Shown here in pieces: positions 8,447-17,502 of a stretch of 64,000 bases of DNA. The DNA lies in NCBI RefSeq assembly GCF_036226685.1, contig NZ_CP109009.1, forward strand, positions 2,604,001 to 2,668,000. The letters run 5' to 3'. Under the pieces are notes generated by a model. That model did not search any database and was not told where the DNA came from. It saw only the letters and a list, made by a program, of their open reading frames with translations. Numbering within the stretch: the stretch's first letter is position 1; each line of letters starts with the position of its first letter. A program made the position numbers and the translations under genes. This stretch comes from Streptomyces sp. NBC_00690. GTDB lineage: Bacteria; Actinomycetota; Actinomycetes; Streptomycetales; Streptomycetaceae.

Positions 8447-9222
8447 CAGTGCCCAGCACCGAAGCAGGCTCGCACGACCATCGGTCCCTTCATGAGCGCA
8501 TCGCCGCGGACCTACGCGACGAAATCATGTCCGGGGAACTGGCTCCGGGAGCCAAGGTGCCGTCCACCGCACAGCTCAAAGCAAGGTTCTCGGCCTCGAA
8601 TGCCACAGTCCAGAAGGCACTTCAGCTCCTCAAGGATGAGGGGCTCGTCGTCGGTAGGGCGGGCGCAGCCGTCACCGTGCGAGACCACAGACAGCGAACG
8701 ATACGTCCTGCCTCGTTCATGGCGCCGTCCCCAACAGGGACTCCATACCGCTGGTTGACCGAGAACGCGAAGAACGGCGTCCAGACTCGGAGCACGCTCC
8801 TCGATGTGCGGGAGACCGTGCCACCCGTGGAGATCGCAACAGCGCTCGCCCTCTCGGCCGAGGAAGCGGCGCTCATGCGTACCCAGGTGCTGACCATCGA
8901 TGACGAGCCGGCAGAACTGGTGCACTCCTACTACCCATTGGCCCTCGCCCGTGGAACAGCAATGATGGAGAAGCGCAAGATCCGGGGCGGGACGCCTACC
9001 TTGCTGTCAAGCCTCGGCTTCCCTCCCAGACTCAGCACCGATCGCGTCTCAGCGCGGGTTCCCACGCAGGAACAGTCCAGAGTGCTGAAACTGCCGGGCG
9101 ATCTGCCTGTACTGCGGACCCTTCGCGTCGTCTACACCGACGGCAACCGACCCATCGAAGCCACCGTGATGGTCAAGGCGGGCCACCTCTACGAGGTTCA
9201 GTACGAGTTCGCTCCCGAGTAG
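8443..9222 (+). CDS. GntR family regulator with UTRA domain (HutC subfamily)
   Basis: This 259-aa protein has a GntR winged helix at residues about 15-80 (HERIAADLRDEIMSGELAPG, KVPSTAQLKARFSASNATVQ, DEGLVVGR) and a C-terminal UTRA effector domain at about 115-255 (VHSYYPLALARG, LPVLRTLRVVYTDGNRPIEA). It is translationally coupled to the preceding UTRA-only protein, with which the effector domain is clearly homologous (SYYx, GTPTLLSSLG against GAVTYLAGLG). Effectors of this family are sugars, amino-acid derivatives or phosphonates; none is suggested by neighbours. Similar regulators control plasmid and integrative-element functions in Streptomyces, but no element genes are visible here. Confidence 0.88.
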   Translation: MTVPSTEAGSHDHRSLHERIAADLRDEIMSGELAPGAKVPSTAQLKARFSASNATVQKALQLLKDEGLVVGRAGAAVTVRDHRQRTIRPASFMAPSPTGTPYRWLTENAKNGVQTRSTLLDVRETVPPVEIATALALSAEEAALMRTQVLTIDDEPAELVHSYYPLALARGTAMMEKRKIRGGTPTLLSSLGFPPRLSTDRVSARVPTQEQSRVLKLPGDLPVLRTLRVVYTDGNRPIEATVMVKAGHLYEVQYEFAPE

Positions 9223-9325
9223 CCGTCACCCTCTCTGCCCCAACGGACTCGTCACATCCTTCGGGGCCGAGCGGGAAAGTAGGCGGGGGGGGCCGGTATC
9301 CGCGTGACGAAGGCCCTTCCGGTCT

Positions 9326-10894
9326 TCAGGCGCGGTGGACGATGCGGCCCGCCGTGATCGTCAGGGGGATCGGGGCGTCGGCGAGCTCGTCCGGTGTGGA
9401 CTCGATCGGGTCGAGGCCGAAGGCGGTCAGGTCGGCGCGGTGGCCCACCGCGACGCGACCCGCCACGGTCTCCTCACCGGCGGCGTGGGCCGCGTGCGTG
9501 GTCATCCCCTCCAGCGCCATCAGGCCCGTGAGCCCGGCGTCCCGGGAGGCGCCCTTGGGGTGGCGGCCCATGGCCAGGACCTGGCGGGCGTCGAAGTGGG
9601 CGATCGGCCAGTCGGAGCCGATGGCCAGGACCGCACCGGCATCACGCAGATCCCGGCAGCGCCAGGCCCGGGACGCACGTTCGCCGCCGAGGCGCTGTGA
9701 CCACTCGTCGGTGTGGTCGGCGCGGGTGAACGCGGTGTGCGGGGGCTGCATGGAGGCGACCACGCCCAGCCGGGCGAATCGGGGGATCTGGTCGTCCGGG
9801 ACGGTTTCGATGTGTTCGATGCGGTGGCGCGGGCCTCCGGCGCCCAACGATTCGACGGTGTCGAGCACATGGCGGACGGCGGCGTCACCGATGGCGTGGG
9901 TCGCGGTCGGCACCCCCGCCTCGTGCAGCCTTCGCACTGCCGCGCTGTATGCCTTCGGGTCGGGCCAGAAGGCATCCGCACCCTGGCCGTGGCAGTCGGG
10001 CTGCTCCAGCCAGGCCGTACCGCCCTCGACCGTGCCGTCCATGAAGAACTTCACCCCGCCGACGCGCCAGTTGCGGCCCCGTTGCCGCTGGAGGGCTATC
10101 AGCTCGGCGAGGTCGTCGTCCGATGCGCCGGGCATGCACCAGGGTGCTAGCCGTAGGCGCAACGGGAGGTCCGCCTCCGCTTCGACCGCAGGTAGCAACT
10201 CCAGCGCGCCTCCCCCGAGGTCCATCGCATGGGCCGAGGTGAGCCCGGTGGCGGCCATCGCCGACAGGAGGTCGATCAGCTGGGTCCGGCGTTCGGCCTG
10301 CGGGGTGCGCGGCAGGACCGGGGCGACGAGGTCCATGGCCGCGTGCTCGATCAGATGGCCGGTGGGGCGTCCTTCGACATCGCAGACCACTTCGGCCCGC
10401 TGGTCGAAGGTGCGCGGCCCATCGATCCCGGCGAGTTCGAGGGCGCTTTCGCCCAGGAGCGCCGAGTGGCCGTCGTACAGCCGGATGTAGGCGTGGGCAC
10501 CGTTCAGTGCGCCTTGGATCAGGGTGTGGTGGAGGGGGCGGCCTTCGAAGGCGTTGTGGTCGAGGCCGTAGCCCAACACCCAGCCGTCGACCCGGGGTGC
10601 GCTGCTGAGTGCCGCCAGGAGCCCCGCGAGGTCGCCGACGCCGGAGAGGTCAATGCCCGTCGCCAGTTCCAAGCCCCATACGGGATGGCTGTGGGCGTCG
10701 GTCAGTCCGGGGGTGAGGGTGGCGCCGGTGAGGTCGACCGTCTCGGTGCCGGGGCCGTTCCAGTCCCGTACGTCCGCCGTGTCACCGACCGCGGTGATGG
10801 TCCCGTCCTTGATCGCCACGGCGGTTGCCCGAGGTCGGGCGGGGTCCAGGGTGTGGATCCGGGCGCCGGTCAGGATGATGTCGGCAGCGGGCAC
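9326..10894 (-). CDS. Amidohydrolase family protein (YtcJ-like, metal-dependent)
   Basis: This 522-aa TIM-barrel amidohydrolase has an N-terminal composite beta domain (ADIILTGARIHTLDP). The metal-binding motif is LTPGLTDAHSHPVWG. Later His/Asp ligands lie in THAIGDAAVRH, RIEHIETV and AIGSDWPIAH. The architecture is that of YtcJ-like enzymes, some of which hydrolyse N-substituted amides; the substrate here is unknown. Start is a GTG 7 nt after AAGGAG. It diverges from a TetR gene, and a 21-bp imperfect palindrome sits between the two starts, so it is very likely repressed by that regulator. Confidence 0.85.
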   Translation of the reverse strand: MPAADIILTGARIHTLDPARPRATAVAIKDGTITAVGDTADVRDWNGPGTETVDLTGATLTPGLTDAHSHPVWGLELATGIDLSGVGDLAGLLAALSSAPRVDGWVLGYGLDHNAFEGRPLHHTLIQGALNGAHAYIRLYDGHSALLGESALELAGIDGPRTFDQRAEVVCDVEGRPTGHLIEHAAMDLVAPVLPRTPQAERRTQLIDLLSAMAATGLTSAHAMDLGGGALELLPAVEAEADLPLRLRLAPWCMPGASDDDLAELIALQRQRGRNWRVGGVKFFMDGTVEGGTAWLEQPDCHGQGADAFWPDPKAYSAAVRRLHEAGVPTATHAIGDAAVRHVLDTVESLGAGGPRHRIEHIETVPDDQIPRFARLGVVASMQPPHTAFTRADHTDEWSQRLGGERASRAWRCRDLRDAGAVLAIGSDWPIAHFDARQVLAMGRHPKGASRDAGLTGLMALEGMTTHAAHAAGEETVAGRVAVGHRADLTAFGLDPIESTPDELADAPIPLTITAGRIVHRA

Positions 10895-10934
10895 GAGGCA
10901 CTCCTTCACTGGAGGTCGGTGGACGTCAGACCAT

Positions 10935-10955
10935 AAACCTAAAGCCTTTCGGTTT
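10935..10955. promoter_or_regulatory. Imperfect 21-bp palindrome, likely operator of the adjacent TetR regulator
   Basis: Half-sites AAACC-N-AAAG and CTTT-N-GGTTT are arranged around 10945. Comparing the 21 bases with their reverse complement, only one base pair and the centre differ. It is 40 bp from the amidohydrolase start and 53 bp from the TetR start, the expected place for a shared repressor site. Confidence 0.7.
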
Positions 10956-11008
10956 TGGCAATGTAGCCTCTGCCGTGGGTTCAGGGAAGACACGGGGAGA
11001 TCGCAGAC

Positions 11009-11614
11009 ATGGGACGGCCGCGCACACCTCTGATCGATCGGGAGCGCATCACGACCGCCGCACTGGAGCTCGTCGATGCACAAGGCGAGTTCAGCGTGCC
11101 GCAGATCGCCCGGAAACTCGGGGTGCAGACAGGTTCGCTGTACCACCACGTCGAAGGGCGCGACGGCATCATCGAACTGATGCGGGAGCGCGTCGCCGGT
11201 GCGATCGACACCTCGGTACTGGAGCACTCGCCCTGGGACAGCGCCCTGGTCGGATGGGCCCGCTCCTACCGGGCCGCCTTCGCCGCCCATCCCCGGGTAA
11301 TCCCCCTGCTGATGGCGTCCCCGATCCGTGCACCCCGGGTCCTGGAGGGATACGAGCAGGCGGTGCGCGCCCTACTGGACGCCGGATTCGCCCTCCCGTC
11401 GGTCCTGACGGTGATCACCGCCGTGGAGAACGTGGTGCTCGGCTCGGCCCTCGACCTGGCAGCGCCCGAGACCATGTGGGAACTGTCGGACGACGACAGC
11501 ACTCCCACCCTGGCCAGGGCGCTGGCCGCGGTGCCGGCGGGACAGTCCGACGCGGCGTTCGAGATGGGGCTGAACGCCTGCGTGGAGCACTTCCGCCGAC
11601 TTCTCGACGCCTGA
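11009..11614 (+). CDS. TetR family transcriptional regulator (tetracycline-repressor-like C-domain)
   Basis: This 201-aa protein has an HTH at residues about 12-50: ITTAALELVDAQGEFSVPQI, then ARKLGVQTGSLYHHVEGRDG. The helical C-domain with WARSYRAAFAAHPRVIPLL resembles TetR_C subfamilies. The ATG follows GGGGAG. It is divergent from the amidohydrolase gene over a 21-bp palindrome, so it probably represses that gene and itself, with a substrate or product of the amidohydrolase as inducer. It ends 9 bp from the convergent esterase gene. Confidence 0.88.
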   Translation: MGRPRTPLIDRERITTAALELVDAQGEFSVPQIARKLGVQTGSLYHHVEGRDGIIELMRERVAGAIDTSVLEHSPWDSALVGWARSYRAAFAAHPRVIPLLMASPIRAPRVLEGYEQAVRALLDAGFALPSVLTVITAVENVVLGSALDLAAPETMWELSDDDSTPTLARALAAVPAGQSDAAFEMGLNACVEHFRRLLDA

Positions 11615-11623
11615 GGGCTGTCC

Positions 11624-12682
11624 TTAAGTCTGCGAGGTCCGCGAGCCGCGCCGGTCGGTCGGCCCGAGTTCCGCCAACAGCGCGGGCAGAGTGCGATCCA
11701 GCTCCCGCCACCAGTACGGCGGGGAGTGGGTGCCGGCGTAGAAGTGGGTGCTGAGCCGCACTCCGGCCGCTGCCAACCGGTCCGCCAGCGTCTTCGACTC
11801 AGCTTCCATGATGGCCTCGGTCGGTGAGATCACCTCGGCGGGGAAGGGGTCGTCGGGGTCCTCAAGCCCCGGGATGTGCGGGTCGGGCTGGACGTCGGGC
11901 GGGTCCAGCTCTCCCTTCGTCCCGTCGCCGCTGGACAGGTGCACCCGGGTGCCCCGTAGGCGTTCTGCCAGGTAGTAGGGGTCATGGGCGTGCCAGCGGG
12001 CGCGCTGGAGGATCGGATCCCCCCACAGGGCGAGCCAGTCGAGTCCGAGGTAGGTCATGCCCGCGCGGACCGCGTGGGGATGCTGCGAGGGATGTACGAA
12101 ACCACTAAAGCTGGCCACGGCTCGGAACAGCCCCGGTCTGCGTGCGGCATAGGCGACCGCGCCGTAGCCTCCCTGGGACTCGCCAGCCGCGACGCGCTGC
12201 TTCCCGGCCCCGTACGAGCGCTCCAACAGGGGCATGACCTCGTCGAGGTGGAAGGTCTCCACGGCCGGTGGACCGCCCTCGCCGTGGTTCCACCAGTCGC
12301 TGTAAAAGCCGTACAGCGGCATCGACGGCATCACCACCAGCACATCGCGCAGCTCCGGTCGGTCCTGGACCAGGTACTCCCGGGTCCAGGTCTCGTGATC
12401 GCCGTCGCCGCCGCTCAACAGGTAGAGCACCGGCCAGCGGTCCCGGGGGTCGCGCTCGTCCCAGCCGTCGGGGGTCAGCAGCCGCACCTTCCCGGGGGTG
12501 TCCAGGGACGGTGTGTCCAGGGTCAGATCGACGATCCGCGGGGCGACGCGACGTTCCTCGACGACCCGTACGCGATCCGGTCCTCGGCTGCCCTGTGCGT
12601 CGGCGGAGGGCTGGGGCAGCAGGACGGCGATCAGCAGGGCGAGCACGGACGCGAGGGTGATCCGGGTCAACCGGGTCGGCAT
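11624..12682 (-). CDS. Secreted alpha/beta-hydrolase esterase (antigen-85/esterase-D-like)
   Basis: This 352-aa protein has a Sec signal peptide (residues about 1-29: basic MPTRLTR, hydrophobic SVLALLIAVLL, then ending SADAQG). The mature part is of the Ag85/esterase family: GWDERDPRDRWPVLYLLSGG, DWWNHGEGGPP, and the nucleophile elbow GESQGGYGA. The catalytic His is probably in FYAGTHSPPYW. Ag85 relatives in Streptomyces are extracellular esterases or mycolyl-transferase-like enzymes without mycolates. The substrate is unknown. Start ATG lies 4 nt after GGAGGAG. It is downstream of glnE on the same strand but 219 bp away and probably separately expressed. Confidence 0.83.
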   Translation of the reverse strand: MPTRLTRITLASVLALLIAVLLPQPSADAQGSRGPDRVRVVEERRVAPRIVDLTLDTPSLDTPGKVRLLTPDGWDERDPRDRWPVLYLLSGGDGDHETWTREYLVQDRPELRDVLVVMPSMPLYGFYSDWWNHGEGGPPAVETFHLDEVMPLLERSYGAGKQRVAAGESQGGYGAVAYAARRPGLFRAVASFSGFVHPSQHPHAVRAGMTYLGLDWLALWGDPILQRARWHAHDPYYLAERLRGTRVHLSSGDGTKGELDPPDVQPDPHIPGLEDPDDPFPAEVISPTEAIMEAESKTLADRLAAAGVRLSTHFYAGTHSPPYWWRELDRTLPALLAELGPTDRRGSRTSQT

Positions 12683-12901
12683 GGGGCTCCTCCGGTGGTC
12701 AGGACGCGGGCAGATGGTCGGCGAGTCGGTCGATGTCGGGGTGAAGTGCAGCGGGCACCACCGGCACGGCGGAAGTCGCCCCACCACCGTAGGGATCGCG
12801 GGCGTCGGACCGAACGACCCGGGGTGGGGCGTGTCGACCGCGTACGGGCGAAGCCGTTCGGGTCGGCCCCACCGGTGGTCACACCATCAACGGCCGGCGC
12901 C

Positions 12902-15892
12902 TCAGGCCCCGTAGAACAGGGTCTCCATCACACCGCGCGCCCGCCGGGTCGTCCTTCGGTAGTCGTCGAGCATGTCGCCGACATGCCCGGGGTCGTAGCC
13001 CAAGTAGCGACCGAGTGCCGCCAGTTCACGGCCGTCGGAGGGAAAGGTGTCCCCCGCCCGGCCGCGGACCAACATCACCCCATTGCGTACCCGGGTGGCC
13101 AGTACCCATGCCTCATCCAGGGTCTGGGCGTCCTCCGTCCCGATCAGCCCGGCCTGGTGGGCGGCTCGCAGGGCCGGGCGGGTGCGGGTGGTGCGCAGCC
13201 CGGGCTCCGTCCAGGCGTGCTGCATCTGGATGAGTTGGACCGTCCACTCCACGTCGCTGAGTCCGCCGCGACCCAACTTGGTGTGGAGGGTGGGGTCCGC
13301 GCCGCGCGGCAGCCGCTCGGACTCCATCCGTGCCTTGAGCCGACGGATCTCGCGGACGGCGTCCTCGCCGAGTCCTTCCATGGGGTAGCGCAGCGGGTCG
13401 ATGAGGTCGATGAACCGGGCTCCGAGGTCGGGATCGCCCGCCATGGGTTCGGCCCGCAGCAGGGCCTGGCTCTCCCACACCAGCGACCAGCGCCTGTAGT
13501 ACGCCTCGTACGACGCCAGGGTGCGGACCATGGGCCCGCTCTTGCCCTCGGGCCGCAGGTCGGCGTCGATGAGGAGCGGTGGGTCGGCGGTGGGCAGTTG
13601 GAGGAGCCTGCGCATCTCGGTGACAACGGTGTTGGCGGCGCGGGCCGCTTCCTGCTCGTCCTCTCCCGGCCGGGGCTCGTGGACGAAGAGCACGTCCGCG
13701 TCCGAGCCGTAGGCGAGTTCCCGGCCGCCGAAGCGTCCCACTCCGATCACGGCGAACCGGGTCGGCAGCACATCGCCCCAGTGCGCGCCGACAGCGGCGC
13801 GGAGCGCGCCGGCGATGGTGGCTGCGGTGAGATCGGTGAGGGCGAGACCCACCCGGTCGACGAGGGCGCCGGGGTCGGACTCGGCGGGGCTCTCCTCGGT
13901 GCCGTACGAGCCGATCAGATCGGCGGCGGCGGTACGGAACAACTCGCGGCGGCGCACCCCGCGGGCCACGGCGACCGCGTCCTCGGCGTTCGCCGCCCGC
14001 CCGACGGCCGCCAGGACCTCGGGTTCCAGATGGTCGCGACGGCGCGGGTTGAGGCCGCCCGGGTCACCGAGGATGGCCACCGCCTCCGGGGCGCGCAGCA
14101 GCAGGTCGGGGGCGAGTCGCCCGGCGGACAGGACGCGGGCGAGGTTCTCCGCCGCCGCGCCCTCGTCGCGCAGCAGCCGCAGGTACCAGGGTGTCTTGCC
14201 GAGGGCGTCGGACACCTTGCGGAAGCCGAGCAGTCCCGCGTCGGGGTCGGCGGAGTCGGCGAACCAGCCGAGCAGCACCGGCAGCAGGGTCCGCTGGATG
14301 GCGGCCTTGCGGCTGACTCCGGACGCCAGCGCCTCCAGATGGCGCAGGGCGGAGGACGGGTCGGCGTACCCGAGCGCTTCGAGTCGTTCCCGGGCGGCCT
14401 TGGTGCTGAGTCGGGCCTCCACCGGGGAGAGTTGGGCGACGGCGTCGAGCAGGGGTCGGTAGAACAGCTTCTCGTGCAGCCTTCGCACCACCGATGCGTG
14501 GCGCCGCCAGGAGCGGTTCAGTTCGGCGATCGGGTCGGTGCGCAGCCCCAGTGAGCGTCCGAGTCGGCGCAGGTCGGCGTCGCCTTCCGGGACCAGATGG
14601 GTGCGGCGCAGCCGGTAGAGCTGGATGCGGTGTTCCATGGCGCGCAGGAAGCGGTAAGCGTCGTCGAGTTGGGCGGCGTCCACCCGTCCGACGTAGCCGC
14701 CTTCGGCGAGGGCCTCCAGCGCTTCCAGGGTGCTGCCGCTGTGGAGGGTGTGGTCGCCGCGTCCGTGGACGAGTTGGAGCAGTTGGACGGCGAACTCCAC
14801 GTCCCGCAGTCCGCCGGGGCCGAGTTTGAGTTCGCGTTCCACTTCGGCCGCGGGGATGTTGTCGATGACCCGTCGGCGCATCTTCTGCACGTCGGCGACG
14901 AAGTTCTCCCGCTCGGCCGCCTGCCAGACCAGCGGGGAGACGGCGGCGATGTACTCGTCGCCCAGCACCGGGTCGCCGGCGACCGGCCGGGCCTTGAGGA
15001 GGGCTTGGAACTCCCAGGTCTTGGCCCAGCGCTGGTAGTAGGCCAGATGGCTGGAGAGGGTGCGCACCAGGGGTCCGTTGCGGCCTTCGGGGCGCAGATT
15101 GGCGTCCACCGGCCAGATCGTGCCCTCGACGGTCGTTTCGGAGCAGACGCGCATGAGGTGGGAGGCGAGTCGGGTGGCCGCCTGGACGGCCCGGTTCTCG
15201 TCAACGCCGATGGCGGGCTCTCCGACGAAGATGACGTCGACGTCGGAGACGTAGTTGAGTTCATGGCCGCCGCACTTGCCGAGGGCGATCACGGCCAGTC
15301 GACAACTCGCTGCGTCCTCGGGGGCCGCGGCCTCGGCGATGGCGAGGGCGGCCCTGAGCGTCGCGGTGGCGAGGTCGGCGAGTTCGGCCGCGGTCTGGGC
15401 GACGCCGGTCGTTCCACAGACGTCCCGGGCGGCGATGGACAGCAGACAGCGTCGGTAGCCGATGCGCAGGGAGACGGGGTCGTCGGCGTCGGCGAGGCAT
15501 CGTTCGAAGTCGGCCACGCCGGGGTGGAGGTCGGTCGACTCGTAGGTGGCGAGGACCCGCCAGTCGCCGGGGTGGCGCACCAGGTGGTCGCCGAGCGCCT
15601 CGGACGCGCCCAGGACGCCGAGGAGTCGATCGCGCAGGGGTTTGGCCGTGACGAGGGTGTCGAGGAGCACGCGGGGCTCGTCCGGGTCCTGTGCTTCGAC
15701 CAGGCGGACGAGGCTGCGCAGCGCGAGGTCGGGATCGGCCGCGGCGCCCAGTGCGTCCAGCAGTACGGAATCGTCCCGTACGGGGGCGAGGACGGGCAGG
15801 TCGAGCAGTCTCTCGGCGGCGGCGGGGTCGGTGAAACCGTGCCGCAGCAACCGTGTGAAGGTACTGCTCCTGCGCCCGGGAACCGCCGTCAT
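12902..15892 (-). CDS. glnE: Bifunctional glutamine synthetase adenylyltransferase/adenylyl-removing enzyme
   Basis: This 996-aa protein covalently controls type I glutamine synthetase by AMP addition and removal according to nitrogen status. Two nucleotidyltransferase halves are visible. The N-terminal deadenylylating domain has GKCGGHELNYVSDVDVIFV and the C-terminal adenylylating domain has VGRFGGRELAYGSDADVLFV. Each is followed by its own GlnD/PII-uptake-like domain (RDVEFAVQLLQLVHG and SDVEWTVQLIQMQHAW). Length fits the actinobacterial family. In Mycobacterium and Streptomyces glnE lies close to glnA2, as here (19197). Start is an ATG within MTAVPGRRSS; upstream is 230 bp to a divergent PPOX gene. 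Confidence 0.96.
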   Translation of the reverse strand: MTAVPGRRSSTFTRLLRHGFTDPAAAERLLDLPVLAPVRDDSVLLDALGAAADPDLALRSLVRLVEAQDPDEPRVLLDTLVTAKPLRDRLLGVLGASEALGDHLVRHPGDWRVLATYESTDLHPGVADFERCLADADDPVSLRIGYRRCLLSIAARDVCGTTGVAQTAAELADLATATLRAALAIAEAAAPEDAASCRLAVIALGKCGGHELNYVSDVDVIFVGEPAIGVDENRAVQAATRLASHLMRVCSETTVEGTIWPVDANLRPEGRNGPLVRTLSSHLAYYQRWAKTWEFQALLKARPVAGDPVLGDEYIAAVSPLVWQAAERENFVADVQKMRRRVIDNIPAAEVERELKLGPGGLRDVEFAVQLLQLVHGRGDHTLHSGSTLEALEALAEGGYVGRVDAAQLDDAYRFLRAMEHRIQLYRLRRTHLVPEGDADLRRLGRSLGLRTDPIAELNRSWRRHASVVRRLHEKLFYRPLLDAVAQLSPVEARLSTKAARERLEALGYADPSSALRHLEALASGVSRKAAIQRTLLPVLLGWFADSADPDAGLLGFRKVSDALGKTPWYLRLLRDEGAAAENLARVLSAGRLAPDLLLRAPEAVAILGDPGGLNPRRRDHLEPEVLAAVGRAANAEDAVAVARGVRRRELFRTAAADLIGSYGTEESPAESDPGALVDRVGLALTDLTAATIAGALRAAVGAHWGDVLPTRFAVIGVGRFGGRELAYGSDADVLFVHEPRPGEDEQEAARAANTVVTEMRRLLQLPTADPPLLIDADLRPEGKSGPMVRTLASYEAYYRRWSLVWESQALLRAEPMAGDPDLGARFIDLIDPLRYPMEGLGEDAVREIRRLKARMESERLPRGADPTLHTKLGRGGLSDVEWTVQLIQMQHAWTEPGLRTTRTRPALRAAHQAGLIGTEDAQTLDEAWVLATRVRNGVMLVRGRAGDTFPSDGRELAALGRYLGYDPGHVGDMLDDYRRTTRRARGVMETLFYGA

Positions 15893-16124
15893 CCCGTCGC
15901 CTCCGTTCCGCGCTCGCCCCGCGCTAGCCCCGTGCCCGGCGCTCGTACCGGGCCGCGATCAAGGTCTGCAAGGGAGACTAGCCGCAGCTTCGCGCGGCGG
16001 TCCCCTGTGGTCCGCGCCCGAGCGATGAGTATGGGCCGCGGAGGCAGTCTCCCTTGCACTCGGCTCGGCGACCTCCGACCGCGACGAAACGTTGCACCGC
16101 ACCCGTACGAGAGGACCACCCCCC

Positions 16125-16649
16125 ATGGTCGACTCCGCATCCCCTCCCCCATTGACCCAGTTGATCACCCGTTTCAGCGAGGACGAGGCCGCGGCCGAGG
16201 ACTGGTCCGAGGCGGTGGAGTTGTTGACGGCGGCCGAGGTCTTCTGGTTGTCGACGGTCCGTCCCGACGGTCGCCCGCACGTCACTCCGCTGATCGCGGT
16301 GTGGCACGAGAACGGGCTCAACTTCTGTACCGGTCAGGACGAGCGCAAGGCGAAGAACATCGCCGAGAACGGGGAAGTGGTGCTCACGACCGGTGTCAAC
16401 TCGTTGCACGGGGGTTGTGACCTCGTGGTCGAGGGCACGGCGGAGCGGGTGACCGACGATGCCCGGCTGCGTTCGCTGGCGGGCGCGTACACGAGCAAGT
16501 ACGGCTCGGAGTGGACCTTCGAGGTGCAGGACGGGGTATTCGTAGGGCAGGGTGGCCCGGCCCTGGTGTTCCGGGTGGAGCCGCGCACCGCTTTCGGCTT
16601 CACCAAGGGACCGTACGGAATGACGCGCTGGCGGTTCGGTCAGGGCTGA
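16125..16649 (+). CDS. Pyridoxamine 5'-phosphate oxidase-like (split-barrel flavin/F420-binding) protein
   Basis: This 174-aa split-barrel protein matches PPOX-family domains: EVFWLSTVRPDGRPHVTPLI, AVWHENGLNFCTGQDERKAK, and NGEVVLTTGVN. Members bind FMN, F420 or heme and reduce diverse substrates. The full pyridoxamine phosphate oxidase signature is missing, so vitamin B6 synthesis is unlikely. In actinomycetes many such proteins use F420, and an F420:NADP oxidoreductase gene lies at 45580. The ATG follows GAGAGGA. An upstream in-frame ATG at 16092 is less favoured. The VOC gene follows after 55 bp on the same strand and may be co-transcribed. Confidence 0.8.
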   Translation: MVDSASPPPLTQLITRFSEDEAAAEDWSEAVELLTAAEVFWLSTVRPDGRPHVTPLIAVWHENGLNFCTGQDERKAKNIAENGEVVLTTGVNSLHGGCDLVVEGTAERVTDDARLRSLAGAYTSKYGSEWTFEVQDGVFVGQGGPALVFRVEPRTAFGFTKGPYGMTRWRFGQG

Positions 16650-16704
16650 ATCGCCCCCGGCGACCGTTCGACCCACCGATACCTACAGGGAGGAAGTCCC
16701 GCTC

Positions 16705-17136
16705 ATGGAGTTGACGCTTGAGGTCGTCACCGTCCCGGTGACCGATCTGGACCGCTCGAAGAAGTTCTACGAGGAGGGCTGCGGCTTCCGCCTCGACCTG
16801 GATCAAGAGGTCGCGCCGGGCGTGCGCATCGTCCAACTCACGCCGCCTGGCTCGCGCTGTTCGATCGCCCTGATGGGAGGGTTCCCTCTGGCGCCGGGGC
16901 AGCGGTCGATGGCGCCGGGCGCGCTCCAGGGGCTCCAATTGTGCGTGACAGACCTCGCGGCGGCCCGGGCGGCGCTGGTGGAGCGCGCGGTGGACATCAG
17001 TGAGATCCAGCACGTGGGTGAGAGCGGCTGGGAGGGGGGTCCGGGCGGAGTGTGGAACTCCTTCGCCTTCTTCCGCGACCCGGACGGCAACGGCTGGGCG
17101 ATCCAGGAGGCGCCGTCGCCCCTGTCGGACCGCTGA
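16705..17136 (+). CDS. VOC family (glyoxalase/dioxygenase-fold) protein
   Basis: This 143-aa protein contains two beta-alpha-beta-beta-beta modules of the vicinal oxygen chelate fold. It opens MELTLEVVTVPVTDLDRSKK and closes FFRDPDGNGWAIQEAP. The motif DPDGNGW with the nearby Glu is the usual last metal ligand region. The N-terminal His ligand position reads V (EVVTVPV), so metal binding may be incomplete. The ATG lies after GGGAGGAAGT. Function could be resistance, glyoxalase-like or binding only; none is shown. Confidence 0.8.
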   Translation: MELTLEVVTVPVTDLDRSKKFYEEGCGFRLDLDQEVAPGVRIVQLTPPGSRCSIALMGGFPLAPGQRSMAPGALQGLQLCVTDLAAARAALVERAVDISEIQHVGESGWEGGPGGVWNSFAFFRDPDGNGWAIQEAPSPLSDR

Positions 17137-17174
17137 GCCCCGGCCCGGAAGGTCCTCGTCAGCAGCGCCACGCA

Positions 17175-17210
17175 GTGCGCCCGGTGGCCCTTACGGACCA
17201 CCGGGCGCAC
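17175..17210 (+). terminator. Hairpin after the VOC gene
   Basis: A 13-bp perfect stem GTGCGCCCGGTGG / CCACCGGGCGCAC surrounds a 10-nt loop. It lies between the VOC gene and the convergent antitoxin-like gene and may act for both. Confidence 0.7.
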
Positions 17211-17301
17211 CGGGACTCCCCTCAGCACCCAGCAGTGTGTTGGTGCCGAGCCCCCTGATGGGTCGGCGTCGGGGCGCAGGGGGCGGGGTGACTCCCGTAC
17301 G

Positions 17302-17502
17302 TCAGGTCTGCGGGGGCTGTCCCTGCCCCGAGGTGCCACCGGAGCCGTACTGGCCCTTCATCTTGTCCTGGGCGGTGTCCACCTGGCCGGTGTACTTGCC
17401 CTGGGTCTTCTCGTCGACCTTGTCACCGGCCCGGTCGACGCCCTTGTCTGCCTGGGACTCGTGGCCCTTGAGCATGTTCTTGAGCTTGTCCATCACGGAC
17501 AT
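17302..17502 (-). CDS. Small antitoxin-like protein (MT0933/Rv0909 antitoxin family)
   Basis: This 66-aa charged helical protein reads MSVMDKLKNMLKGHESQADK, then GVDRAGDKVDEKTQGKYTGQ. It matches the MT0933-type antitoxin family, which in Mycobacterium precedes a toxin gene. The C-terminal tail is Gly/Gln-rich. Start follows AAGGGATG; an in-frame ATG three codons later also fits. No toxin gene adjoins it. The nearest gene upstream, 182 bp away on the same strand, encodes the restriction-like protein. Most Streptomyces copies are orphan and may have another role, so a toxin-antitoxin function should not be assumed. Confidence 0.7.
   Translation of the reverse strand: MSVMDKLKNMLKGHESQADKGVDRAGDKVDEKTQGKYTGQVDTAQDKMKGQYGSGGTSGQGQPPQT

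Noticed and set aside
11984-16420. Long open frames on the plus strand antisense to the esterase and glnE (856 and 607 codons)
   Set aside because: They are GC-driven shadows of glnE and its neighbour: composition is low complexity, there is no domain or ribosome site, and the minus strand encodes clear GlnE motifs.
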